A stretch of DNA of 64,000 nucleotides from Owenia fusiformis (Eukaryota > Annelida > Polychaeta > Sabellida > Oweniidae), in NCBI GenBank assembly GCA_903813345.2, contig CAIIXF020000001.1:41635366-41699365 (forward strand). The letters are read 5' to 3'. Both the position numbers and the translations under genes were made by a program. How positions within the stretch are numbered: position 1 is the stretch's first letter; each line of letters starts with the position of its first letter. Positions 48,380 to 59,503 of this stretch are shown here, in pieces. The notes below the pieces were generated by a model. That model was not told the DNA's origin. It saw only the letters and a program-made list of their open reading frames with translations, and did not search any database.

Positions 48380-51300
48380 GTCCCCATGAACAAGAAAGAA
48401 GCTAATAGAAAGCCATGATTTCTCATGTAGCTATTACCTAGTTTTGGTAGAGTTTGTGTCGGGTTAAATTGCCAATTTGTGGTTCTAAGTTCTTTCTGTT
48501 TACTTTCATTGTATATTATACACCATTAAAAGGTATTGATCGTTGATGGATGGAAAGCGTATGAACCTGTTCTTCTATAAACAATATCAAAATGTACCTA
48601 GTTAGAAACCAATCATTATAAAATTCTACAAATGTGCATCATTCAAATTTAGCTAATTACTGAAATTGCAAAATTATGTTGAACTTCTCACATGGATAAT
48701 AAACAAATATTGGCAATGTATCATCTTACTACTGCTAATGTATCATTATGAGATGCTTTGTCTTGTTTGTTGTATGGTACATCCAGGGATAAAGGGTGAA
48801 CTGGGGTAAGGCGGTGATGTCATCATTTCATAACTTATCCATACCTGCAATATAACTAGGATTCTGATTTATTCACTTATTAACGTATCATGTTGTAAAT
48901 TTTTTGTAATTCATAAGAGGTAAATAAATATACAATTCGTACAAATATACCACTTTTAATTGTTTAAAGAGAGCCCTGTGTATAATGCACGAGGCTGCAA
49001 CACCCATGGTGTTATATACTTGGTAAGTTGTGGAAATTCCAAAGCAAACAAACACAAACATACCATTTTATAATTCTATGTATTTCACCCTAACCATTTT
49101 GTTTATATTGTTCGCAATGAACTATTATGTTGTTACCATTATCAAGATTACAATGGAACTTTTATACATTTGAATGGCACCTTGTACTTGTCCCTATTTA
49201 AATTGCACCTTTGCGCTAATAATTCTATCCTTTCATTGGCACCTTTGTACTAAAGAATGATCCCCACATTTTATAAATGGCACCTTTATTCTATTAGATG
49301 CTATTTATACTTAATCTTTTCATTGCCACCCTTGGATTGTACTAATGAAGGATCTCCCAAGCTACTAATCCCACCAAATTGTGGAACTTTTTATTAATAA
49401 TTGATGGTCATAAATAGTTCCGTTAATAGATTTATTGGTGATGTTATTGGCATATTATCTAAATTCTTTATGAATGTCAGATTTCATTACTTATCAAGAC
49501 CGAGGCAGAGCACAAATGATCAATGAGAATCTAGAAAGTTAATTAAACTAAGAAAATCGTTTATGATCTTTTTATCCAATCAGTATTATATGAAATTAAC
49601 TCGTTGTACAAAGGAGTGGTATCGATATGGAGAACCTCTTGATTAATTTTTGCATTAAATTGTTGTCAATCAGTCAACATTACATGAAATACCGTGTTTT
49701 TTTACAAAAAGTTTTCAATGATTGGTTTAAGAGAAAAACATTGTTGAATTCAGTTCTCCATATCGATACCAATTCTTTACAACTAAAAGTACATTCTAGT
49801 GTGAGGATATTGCCCCAGTATTTACAAACATTTTTGCTAAAAAAAATTAGATTTATGTTTTTACGTGACATGTTAATGTACATAGCTTTTAATTGAAACA
49901 TACTTTTTTATTCAAACGCAACATGAAAATAAATGTATATTGAAAAAAGGTTGACTTTTCAAACAAAACTTTTGAATAACATTAACCATGTACAGTGTTC
50001 TATTATATGCTGGACTGATTTTGAAAGTACTGTGGGATGATGGGGATTGAAATCATTGTTTTGTACCCATTAATGCTAGCAATGATTTGTGGTTATGGAG
50101 TCTACAATAACTCTACCGGGAATTCAGAAAAAATCATCTCAGAAATTCCTATGCCATTTACATATTTATTTTCTTTTTTCTCAGAAAGGATAAAAATGTG
50201 AAGTTCCCTTGGAGGTACTTTGTTAAAAATCTTCTGTAAAGGTGACCTTGTATTCTTATTGGATGAAGATGAGTAGTTTAAAGAGGGAAACAGTATCTTA
50301 TCAAGGGTAGAGGGATGTCCAATCTGAACATGAATAGAAAGGGGCGATGATTTAGAGGACTTTCTAATGTAGGGGATGCGACTCAATGCCACAAGTTGGA
50401 CATATTGAAATCAATCAACATTTATAGGCTCTCAAGGCTAATCCCTGGCTGCTACCCAAACGAGAGTCTACCCTGAATATTGGATTACAATACACTAATC
50501 TACTGATGAGAATGATTATGATATAACATTAGAGGTTGCTTTCAGTATCAACCTGATTTGCTTTCTGTTCCTCGGATCTCTTTAGTAGTATATTTTCAGA
50601 TAATTTCTTGGTGTATATGTCCTACATACAAAAAAATGCTGGGATAAAAATACTACACTTACAAGAACATGTCACACAACTATAAAGAATGACATGAATC
50701 AATGATGTATATTCAAACTGGAGAATAACAGGGATTAGTGGATTAGTAGACTGGATTATTGGATTAATTAAACCATGTGAGATTAGTCGACTAATTAAAG
50801 TCAGGATTAGATGGTTTGAATAAAGTATGAGAAAGACATGTAGAACTGATTAGACATACAGAAATAACCTACAAGTTCAAATTCAGTTATACGAATTAAT
50901 GCCTCTGATGAAGAAACAATCAAATAGGAAAAGTACATATGAAACAACAATCAAATATTCAATCACATCGACTCTGGATTTCAAGAAATAATTATTGCAG
51001 GCCTATATGAGAGAAGACGAAAAAGTGCAGAACCACCAAAAAGAATCAGGAAGTTTTAAGAAAGTACATGACAAATATCTGTGCAATAAATTGATTTCGT
51101 ATAATCAATCTAGATTATAATTTTAGATATTGATACAGACTAACAAAGTTAGAGTTATTTATCTGAACGCTACTTCAGAATCATATTTGTTTGACATTTT
51201 CAATAATTTAACATAGTGTGTTATACACTGTACAAGAGGCTCTATACCACGCTATTAACAGAAATACCGGAGGCTGTGTTGTTCACACTACAAGTGCAGG

Positions 51301-51545
51301 GGCTAATTTGTACCAAGCTTTATATTTGTGAAAACATAATTTACTCTGGAATTATTTTATTACAGCCAACCCAAAGGGAAGTTATTATCAGGAAACTCCA
51401 TTTACGCTGTCAAATATAAACTTGGCGTTATCTCAATATTGAACAATAGGGAAACAAATTCAATTGAAGCAAATGTGAAACTGTATTGGGTCATAAATTA
51501 ATTGAATTAGTTGACGATTAGGAAGACGTCATATCAGTCGTAACA

Positions 51546-51753
51546 ATGCAGGATAGACACGAGAGGCCAAAGACATTGATGAGGAAAAGTAGTATGATTT
51601 CACTTGATGAGAAGATGGAAGTCTTTCGACAGCATTTCCAAAGATGGGGGTCGAAAAAATGGAATTTAAATTTTTCAAGAAAAAGTCGTCAATCCGTGAC
51701 TAAATTGGATAATGAGCATAATGTGTCACCACAATGTGTCACACCAAATAATA
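51546..51753 (+). CDS. LIM-domain protein, alternative first exon D (long basic/Ser-rich N-terminus)
   Basis: ATG (A at -3) opens 69 codons plus one base, closed by a consensus donor (AATA then GTAAGT at 51754). An in-frame TAG lies shortly upstream, so this ATG is the start. The product is charged and hydrophilic: MQDRHERPKTLMRKSSM, then an acidic ISLDEKMEVF stretch, a KKW and an RKSRQS cluster, ending VTPNN. RKSS and SRKSRQS are plausible basophilic kinase sites. Phase 1 matches 59266 and would give PNN-NDVYDSG. A CRE-like GACGTCA sits just upstream (51523). Composition differs strongly from surrounding T-rich chance frames. No domain is recognised. Confidence 0.55.
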
Positions 51754-52541
51754 GTAAGTTGATCATAATAAACTTGATTCTTATTTCAATTTTATATACT
51801 AATTTGAGATATCTGGTTCTTAATGCATTTTCAAATGTTGCAAATGGGTCCTTTAAATTTAAAAGCAAATACCTTCTCAAATAAAGACTATTTTATACTC
51901 AAATTTGAGAAATGAGGAATTTTATTTAAGGTGATAACTTGATTTCTTCAGTGATGTACATACTCAGGTTCAACAGGTATTTTAGCAATGCAATGTTAAT
52001 GATGCACCTACCCTAGATATGAATATGCAAAAGTGTTAATTTTACCTGAGGCCTTTGAAACAGATACCTGGTATTTTGGGGAGTTTGATTGAATGACTGT
52101 CAATGAGGGAATTTCACCTGTAAGATAAGCTTAGATTGCCCAAAGATAGCTCTGCCAAAAAAGTTCTAATGGTGCGCGTAATTCAATTGTAATTTTCAAT
52201 TTCTAATTTTACTAAATATCTGTTTACTTTCTTTTGAATTTTATATCCATTAAGTTCTTGATATTGACCTAGTAATGTGTGAAGTATTAGTATAATCGAC
52301 AAAGGATTTGATATATATTGAATGTTACATTATTAAAGGGAGAGGACCTAGAATTTCCCCCTTGGTGATGTCTAGGTTTTATGGTCAAGTTTGATGCCTA
52401 AATTTATGACCTCTGCTGATGTTAACTCTCCATTCAAGTTGAAGAGATGTTACATCAAGTTAAACTTGGATTATGTAAACAAGTAAAAAATGAGATAAAG
52501 AATTAATCAGAGATAGAATTACATGATTATAAATTATATTT

Positions 52542-52638
52542 ATGGATTATGAACAATATTATACCGTAATTGAGATACTAGAGGGATTTGATGATTGCAA
52601 TGACTATCAATCATGGATAGATAATGTCAATTCTGAAG
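52542..52638 (+). CDS. LIM-domain protein, alternative first exon E (acidic/Tyr-rich N-terminus)
   Basis: ATG (poor at -3, G at +4) reads 32 codons plus one base to a donor (CTGAAG then GTAAAG). The product starts MDYEQYYTVIEILEGFDD and ends SWIDNVNSE; it is acidic, with several Tyr. Phase 1 matches the LIM exon and would give NSE-DDVYDSG. The charge is opposite to exons B, C and D. Weaker donor and Kozak keep confidence modest. Confidence 0.35.
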
Positions 52639-53699
52639 GTAAAGTTATCTTACTTACGCCTTTCATTACTACTAAATAAGGTAATAAGACTAACATAATC
52701 ATCTTATTCTCCATTGCTAATTAAGGTATGGCGATGCGTTAAGTGATATCATTGTCATTTTGTCATATGTTCAAAAAATAAAATTGCGATTCTGTGAATG
52801 CAAATAATTAGATTTGTAATTAATTATTCATTAATTGCATTGCAATGTCAACTTTTAGATGAGAAAGAAAACAATCGAGTCTCTACCAGTTTGCATTAAA
52901 GAAAAACTGGATTTTGCAGTTTGTGGGACGAAACATCTTTCCAGGTCATAATTGACCTCACTAAACAAATATGGAGAAATTCTCGCCATAATGTCACAAT
53001 TGTGACTTCATTCTATTCAAGATTTCTTTTTCATTGAGCATTTGCCACTCGAAGCAGCAATAAGTACACCCGGGCTAGTACAGGGTCAATTGAAGTTCTG
53101 AACGTTACATCAAATGCTTTATTAGATTGTACCTTATATAACCTGAACATTGTCAAAAATCAATTAATTCTAGCTTTTAATTTCATTTAGTTATTGCTAA
53201 GTGAGATAAATAAGCGCTTGAAGTCAATGATTAACTTTGATTTTGCTCAGAGTTCCTTGATTATATACCCTGATGCAAAGAGGCTAGATATAATACTACC
53301 CTCTGACTGGGATGCTGATAAGAGTTTTATATCCTCCAAAGTAGCTGTCATTGTCTTTTCATTGGAGTTAAAAAACGAAATATATGTCAGCTACTTATGA
53401 AAGCTTAAGTGACTGCAACTGAATTTTGACCAACCTAATCTTGTCTAAGGCTGATCAAGCATCAAGGGATTATCTCTTATTCAAAGAGTTGTTTCAAAGA
53501 TGTGAAATCCAATTATTGAAAAGGGTATTGATTATTCAATTACTTTGATTTAATTTGTACATATTGCTGCTATTTTCAAGAATGTCTAGTATTAGTATCT
53601 AGGATACACTGGTGATTCTACTTCATTTTATTGCAGTTGTTTGATGGGATCTTTACACATGTTTGGAAATAGAAAAGGGGCAATATCAAAATGCTTCAG

Positions 53700-53828
53700 T
53701 TGTTGTAGCCTCCAATTTTTGTGGGTGGTGTTTGGCATTTGGCAGTCTGCATTTGGTGTTTGGCGGTTGGTATTGGTATCAGATGGCAGGTGGTGACATT
53801 TTGTATGTTAATATATAATGCCTCGTTC
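53700..53828 (+). mobile_element. TGTCACCACC-family element, 5'-truncated short form
   Basis: TAGCCTCCAATTTTTGTGGG, iterated GGTGTTTGGCATTTGGC / GGTGTTTGGCGGTTGG, then CAGATGGCAGGTGGTGACATT and TTAATATATAATGCCTCGTTC. The overlapping 95-codon ORF starts inside the repeat. Confidence 0.6.
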
Positions 53829-55308
53829 ATTATGTTGGTGGTTGAAATGAGGATATTTTACCATCTTTTTATTATAATGTTTTATGAGTGCATCGTTTCT
53901 TCAATACTATTATCAACAGTTTTATCTTACTTCTTAAAAGAGACCTTCATCAGGCAACCACTTTTAGCCTTTGGGCTTCAGAGTATTTCTTGTAAGGAAA
54001 ATGTTTGAGAAAAAGTTCAGATCAATGTTTAAATTAAAAGATGCATTAGATCAGGGCATCTCTTGAGATTGTCATTGATGAATATTCTAAACCATGTAGC
54101 TTGGTTGGTTGGTTACCCCAGAGACATGACCCTGCACTCTTTAATTACAGCTTTGTCACAGTCTGTTGAATATATTGGCATTGCATCACAGATGCTCTGA
54201 TATCTGTTTTTAACTTATCATCTTTGACATTTCCTATCTGATCTGTTCTTGTTATGCCACTCAAGATCTCCATTGGGAACTCATTGAAAATCAGTAACTA
54301 CTTTGTACACTGCATGTATAAAACTCATTTCAAAAACTAATTTTCATTAAATTCTCACATCTTATTTTTCACTCATGGGAATAGATTGTTATGGTAACAG
54401 TTATATGCAGAAGTGCAGGAGCATTCTAACTGTTGTACTAATTTGTTTGTTTTCACTTCCATGCCTAAAATCCTCTCTGGTATTGGTCTTATTGGTGTCG
54501 GATCAAGCCCTTGTATCTCACAAATTTATCTCTATCTTATACAGTTTAGTAATAAATAAATTTTTATTTTTCGTTATACACATGAGCTTCAACTTTTTTT
54601 TATTTAATTTAATTATGATGATATGGGTGATTATTTATGTACTCCCTGTACAAGAGATTGATAAAAAACGATTTGTCAATAAATAACCCTTTCCCGAATA
54701 GATGAGGCATACAGTGTATGAGTATAAAAATATTACCTGAATATTTACCTGAAAACACCTTTTACACATATGTCTCTGTAGACTTACCAGATATGGATTA
54801 TTTAATTATCTAGGAAGGCATTTACTTGTCCTTTGTTTATGATGTATGGACCTGTCTCCTGAGATTTTAGGATTGGCTCCAGGAAGGTCAAACAGACCCC
54901 TCCAAGACAAGGATAACTTAGGTGATTAAAACTCCTTTTAGGCTTAGTAAGATAAATGTAGCTCATCTATTTGCCATCCTTCGTGCACTTAGATATTTTA
55001 GTTCTTGTAATTGGGATCTGTTCGTTATCTTGTTCTGTCAGATTGTAATATTGAATGTCACCAGCTACCCTGAGGAAAAGATGCTTGAACCAATTACTTA
55101 TTTTTCTGTTTTCCTGTTACATGTATTTTGTTGGATAATCTTGGATGGTCCTCTCAATCATCACTAAAGATAAACAGGGAACCTTGGATGGGTGGTATGT
55201 GTCATTCTGATTTGTCAGAATCACTCTTTATCTTTGTGTGATACACCTCTACATCTGCATCATCTACATTGAGTAGATGTTATGGTAGGTGGACAAAATA
55301 TACACATA

Positions 55309-55487
55309 CAGTAAAACCTGTTTATTGAATCACCTGACTAATCAGAAAACCTCTCATTATGAACGCTATATATAAAATTTGTGCCATACACATCCATGTT
55401 TAAAAACCTTGAAATGCGAACACTTGCTAACCTGAACACTTTTTGCCAGACCCAGTAGCTTTCTGATTAGACTGGTTTTTTTTACTG
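55309..55487. mobile_element. pogo/Tigger-like MITE (179 bp)
   Basis: Starts CAGTAAAACCTG and ends GGTTTTTTTTACTG, an inverted pair of the CAGTNNAACC type common to pogo derivatives. Internal CTGACTAATCAGAAA pairs with TTTCTGATTAGAC. TA precedes the left end; the right flank lacks it. Confidence 0.5.
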
Positions 55488-56121
55488 AAGATGGCATCAT
55501 AAGAGATATACAGAATGATGGGTTGATTGAACCCAGCATCTGAGGAACACTTCTATGTATGAGTTAACTGCCAGTCAGGGTTGTGTTGTTTCTCAATAGC
55601 CTACATCTGTGTAAACTAATTGGTGTCATCATAGTAATGTCAGATTCAATCAGAGATTTTGTTTGCAGTTTGATGCCAGATCATCAGAAGTCTAACTGGC
55701 TGATTGAATGTCTTGTGGCAATTAGAAGGGGTTTAACCAGTTTATGTAATTGTTGAAGTTGGTGTTTTGGACCCCCCATTTGAGAGGATCCATTCACAGC
55801 AGCAGTAAGCTGTTTTCTATGGTTGTTTAAACCAAAATCGCCTGATGTGTTGAGGAATTTGGAACTGTTTTCTACCATGTTACAATAATAATTTCCAATC
55901 ATTTTCCCTGTTTGTTTTCACTCTTTTTGCCTGCTATTGGAAATTCTATTGAAACCCCTGTATATAAGATTTATTCTTGAACAGTTGACCAATATATGAT
56001 GTAAAAAGGCAAAATCAAATGAATGAGCCAATTGGGAAAGTCAACATTGTCATAACTCATTGTATTCCAGACCAATTTATAAAACAAGTTGAGATGTTTC
56101 TCCAAACGGGAGACTGAATTA

Positions 56122-57610
56122 TCACACTACCCTACCACGTGACCACGTTTAAAAGGGAAACAGGGTACAGCTAAGTTGCAAATGGAGGACGTGGGTTTAA
56201 TTCCATATTTCTGAACGTAAAATACATTTTACATTTATTTTTAGTGTTCTACCAGACATAGAATTGATTCATCAAGCAGTTTGTAGAATATTGTTGGCAA
56301 AAAACCACTATAGGCAAAGATAGATAATAGTGGGCGCAGTGAAGCAAAACTTAATGCAATACACGATACATTTCAGTAAATCTGTCAACGTACAGGGAGC
56401 ATGTAAGTTTCCCTTCGAAAATGTTACATTGATATGCAACAAAACCCCAGTAAACTGTTATTTCAACTGCTTGTCATCGTGTTATATGTGGATACGTTTT
56501 CCAGTATGTTATTCAACTGTACTTTTGTAAATTAATTGTTTTTCTAAAATCTTAAGATGCAAAATAGTCGTCCCAGAAATGTATCTTTACTTTGCCGTAA
56601 GGCATAACATATTGTGAAACATTTTTCCTCTTGTCACAAGGAGGATAATGTTTGTTTCGAGGTGTCTTGTGATGAGCGTTTCATGATTAAATGCAAAATC
56701 ACTGGAGCAGATACCATCCAAAAACATCTGACATTCAACACGTCATATAAGACTACATCGATCTGGTATTAGTTTTTTTACAATAATAGAGAAATACGAC
56801 GTCATATCACCTCCACAGCAAATCGTGAAGAACAAAATGTCGTGGCATGATGGTATTTTGAACAAACTATTTTAAATGATCGGTTTTTGAGGACGGTAGT
56901 GAATTAGACCATTCAAGGGGTTATATAGAAAGATTCTTTACATGTAGTTCACGCAATTTTAATTATTCTGAATAGCGGATAGTCATTAATCCTGATAGCC
57001 AATAGTCATTTATCACTTACGTGTTTATATTTAATTTCGTTATTTTATTTCAATTTGATACCCTAGTAACACGTATAATCTAGCGTTCTTGTTAATTTAA
57101 TGACTAAAATGCATTTACGACCTGAAAGCCCGTGTCTAAATCTACTAAATAATGTTTACTTTATTTGGATTAAATAACAATTGATGACACCTCAAAGCAT
57201 CAACAGGCGGCCTTTTTAGTATTATTTTCACTGTTTGCAACGTAAATATACATGAGATCGGGACATAGTATGTCTGTATAATCAGCTTACTTTCTCGCTC
57301 CCTGTACTATTGAACAATTTACATTCCTTGTACCCTGTATTGATCAACTTTTGCAGCTGTGTACTGTGTACTATGACATATCAAATATTTTAAAATTTAA
57401 AACGATATTATTTACATTATTTCTTCAACTATCATATAACTTGGAACATGGAATTCACTATTGCACCACTGAAGTTTAGCGAATAGCAATATTGACTCAC
57501 TCCGAGCACCAAACGTATTAACCTTTTCACTAAGCAGTCGATATACTCAAAAGCGACCTGATTCAAAGCCAAAAAATTCGCGCATGCGCTATCGAGGTAG
57601 GGTAGTGTGA
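56122..57610. mobile_element. 1.49 kb DNA element with perfect 15 bp ends and TTA duplication
   Basis: TCACACTACCCTACC at 56122 and GGTAGGGTAGTGTGA ending 57610 are exact reverse complements. TTA lies on both sides (56119-56121, 57611-57613). A three-base TTA duplication fits PIF/Harbinger-type insertion. The interior is less AT-rich than its flanks, with CpGs and GACGTCATAT words. No transposase ORF is visible, so it is non-autonomous or eroded. Confidence 0.65.
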
Positions 57611-58540
57611 TTATAGAGCTTTATCAAAATGAGTTTTTGAAACACTCATCTGAAGTGTGCTGCCATCTTTTCAAACATAAAAGTTTATTTCAGTGAAAGT
57701 TAGTTTACTATTTTGTTTGCTTCCCCTTTCTCACTTTGACAATTCAAGATAACCTATCGGATATAATTAACCTTCAATTGAGAACTTTGTATATTTTCAT
57801 TCTGATTCATCTCTCTTTATGTAAAGTTATTCCAAGGGATAGATCAGACTTGATCTCACAATCGTGTATTTTACCCTTCTTAAACCACAGTAATGATTGA
57901 TTAGTTTTGATTATTGATTGCGTTCTCCAACAATTTCACCATAATTTTTATTTTCAAATAGTCTTGCCTAAAGCCAATGTGTACCCACTGTATTCACACT
58001 CACACCGAGACAGAATAAAGGAATACAAGTATGAAGATGGTTCATGTTTTTAAATGATTCATTATTATTCCTGGTGTAAGTTTGATTTTTATCTTGTACA
58101 TAATTTGGTTGTTTTAAAAGTTATCAAATGTCCCATGTTATCATGTATGTTACTACAATTACTTACCCTGGCTGTGCTTAGGTAAATATGCAGAGTGTAT
58201 ATAAGAGAAGATAAGGGTACATCTCAAACGTGAATTAAGTAAGTTTTTACACTATCCTGTTTTTTGACAACTTATTGAAACAAAGTGAAAATTTGAGGTT
58301 GTTGACTTTCAATGTTCATTATCATATAAATTTGTAGAATGTTTTATTTTATTAAGGGTCCCATCCCAAATTATTTCACCCAATTGCTCCAAATAGATGC
58401 AGCCAAATTTAAATTCTTTTGAATTGTTTTCACACTGCGAGGACATTGTGGGGAAAGAGAATTGGTAAATCCAGGATGATGGATGTATGGCTGAGTGCTT
58501 CAAAATAAAGGTTGTGTTATCATTGCCACACAGTTTTTAG
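57611..58540. other. Non-coding intronic DNA
   Basis: No feature recognised apart from short AT-rich runs. Confidence 0.4.
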
Positions 58541-58642
58541 ATAGTAATTTGTGTATAAGGAAATCCCCCACACACTTAGATAGAAGGAAGTCTAATATTT
58601 CAAAACATATCTCAGAATTCAGAATATTCGATGAGGGTACAG
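58541..58642 (+). CDS. Possible symmetric (phase 1-1) cassette exon of the LIM gene
   Basis: An acceptor (CACACAGTTTTTAG) and a donor (GTACAG then GTAATC) bound 102 bp. In the frame set by a phase-1 join it is open for 34 codons and ends in phase 1, so it could be included or skipped without shifting frame. The product includes RKSPTHLDRRKSN, basic and Ser-rich with kinase-like RRKS, and ends FDEGT. No in-frame ATG lies upstream within the open frame, which fits an internal exon rather than a first exon. There is no homology evidence. Confidence 0.35.
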
Positions 58643-59005
58643 GTAATCCATATGTAAAGCAAGGTAAAAGTTTGTTATGAAGTTTACAAGTTATTCTATG
58701 GATGAAACACAACATAAAAATCTATTAAATATTATTAAATAACGAGTAGCGAGTACCTAAAACCATTTATCAGGCATGATTTTCACTCCATTTTTGATCC
58801 TTCATCATAAAATACCCAAATTTGTCTACCAGTACAGTATATAAATATAAAAAATATATAAACTAAGCTTATTATGTTTTAAATAGTTATGTCCAGACAC
58901 TATGCTATATATGTGCAATAGAATACCACACTTGATAGATCACAAAGATGAGTAAATGCCAAAAACATTCATTAGATCAACACCTTATGGATTATAAGTA
59001 AAGAA

Positions 59006-59033
59006 ATGGGAGTTATTATCTCAAAGAAGAAAG
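59006..59033 (+). CDS. LIM-domain protein, alternative first exon F (predicted N-myristoylated)
   Basis: ATG with G at -3 and +4 reads MGVIISKKK plus one base to a donor (AAAG then GTAATT), phase 1. Gly2, Ser6 and the following Lys run fit the N-myristoyltransferase rule (M-G-x-x-x-S/T plus basic residues), with a polybasic patch that would reinforce membrane binding. It lies only 232 bp upstream of the LIM exon acceptor and would give KKK-DDVYDSG. The exon is tiny and the donor is average; the motif match plus phase make it worth noting. Confidence 0.35.
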
Positions 59034-59265
59034 GTAATTTGAGTGTTTATCAAACTACTGGAATATAAAGTCTTCACTTATGAATATTTATGAGGTTGAG
59101 GCTGAGGTGTTTTTTATATAGGTATTGTATTGAACTTAAAAAAACTAGATTCATCTTCGTTGGTTTTTATTGGTTCATGTATTTGTTTTATGGTTTTTAT
59201 GCCATGTTTTTGTGTATGCCATGTTCATATTTTAATTTTTCAAGTCTTTCCTTCTTTACTTCCAG

Positions 59266-59503
59266 ATGACGTATATGACTCTGGATTAGACGAATCTTTC
59301 AGCTCAGCTTTCTCAAATCCGTACCCCATAATGGGTGTGTCTACAACTATTGAACGCCCAATGCAGCGAACCATAGCAAGGCGGAGCTTCAGAGTGACAT
59401 CAGCAATGACTGACAGGTGCAATATGTGTGGATTTATCATCAAATCAGACCGCGTCTCTGTCCAAAAGGAGATTTATCACATTGCCTGCTTCAAATGTTG
59501 TAT
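59266..59503 (+). CDS. LIM-domain protein, shared exon with first LIM zinc finger (partial gene)
   Basis: A strong polypyrimidine tract and acceptor (TTCTTTACTTCCAG) precede 59266. The exon enters in phase 1. It encodes an acidic/Ser start (DVYDSGLDES), a linker with an RRSFR basic patch, then C-x2-C-x16-H-x2-C-x2-C (CNMCGF...YHIACFKCC), the first zinc-binding half of a LIM domain. The sequence after CFKC must come from the next exon. Two donors are possible: GTAAGT at 59504 (phase 2, preferred by consensus) or GTATGT at 59500 (phase 1). LIM domains bind proteins, often at the actin cytoskeleton or in nuclei. Spacing and CFKC resemble EPLIN/Xirp-type LIMs, but the paralogue cannot be named. 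The frame is open upstream of the acceptor to an ATG at 59130, so a retained-intron start is possible. Confidence 0.8.

Larger units (their letters stand above)
34120..59265 (+). other. Large intron region of the LIM gene, holding further alternative first exons
   Basis: Donor at 34120 and acceptor at 59265 are in the same phase, implying a ~25 kb intron for isoform A. Within it lie six further ATG exons ending in phase 1 and several MITEs. Stretches without any feature are 34.2-36.4 kb, 38.3-40.2 kb, 42.1-43.4 kb, 44-46.2 kb, 48.4-51.5 kb and 53.9-55.3 kb: AT-rich, occasional G-runs, no gene seen. Confidence 0.5.

Noticed and set aside
49627-49901. Overlapping ORFs of 89 and 73 codons on opposite strands
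   Set aside because: AT-rich chance frames without initiation or splice context.
53194-53400. 68-codon ORF after a possible acceptor
   Set aside because: No matching donor and no recognisable product.
54375-54686. 103-codon hydrophobic ORF
   Set aside because: T-rich DNA gives Leu/Ile/Phe-rich chance frames; no Kozak support, no splice sites, no domain. A phase-1 reading MGIDCY to GTAACA was considered, but the donor is poor.
56354-56402. ATG exon of 16 codons ending at GTAAGT in phase 1
   Set aside because: It sits inside the TTA-flanked 56122-57610 transposon, so it is unlikely to be a host exon. It is kept as a warning about chance phase matches.
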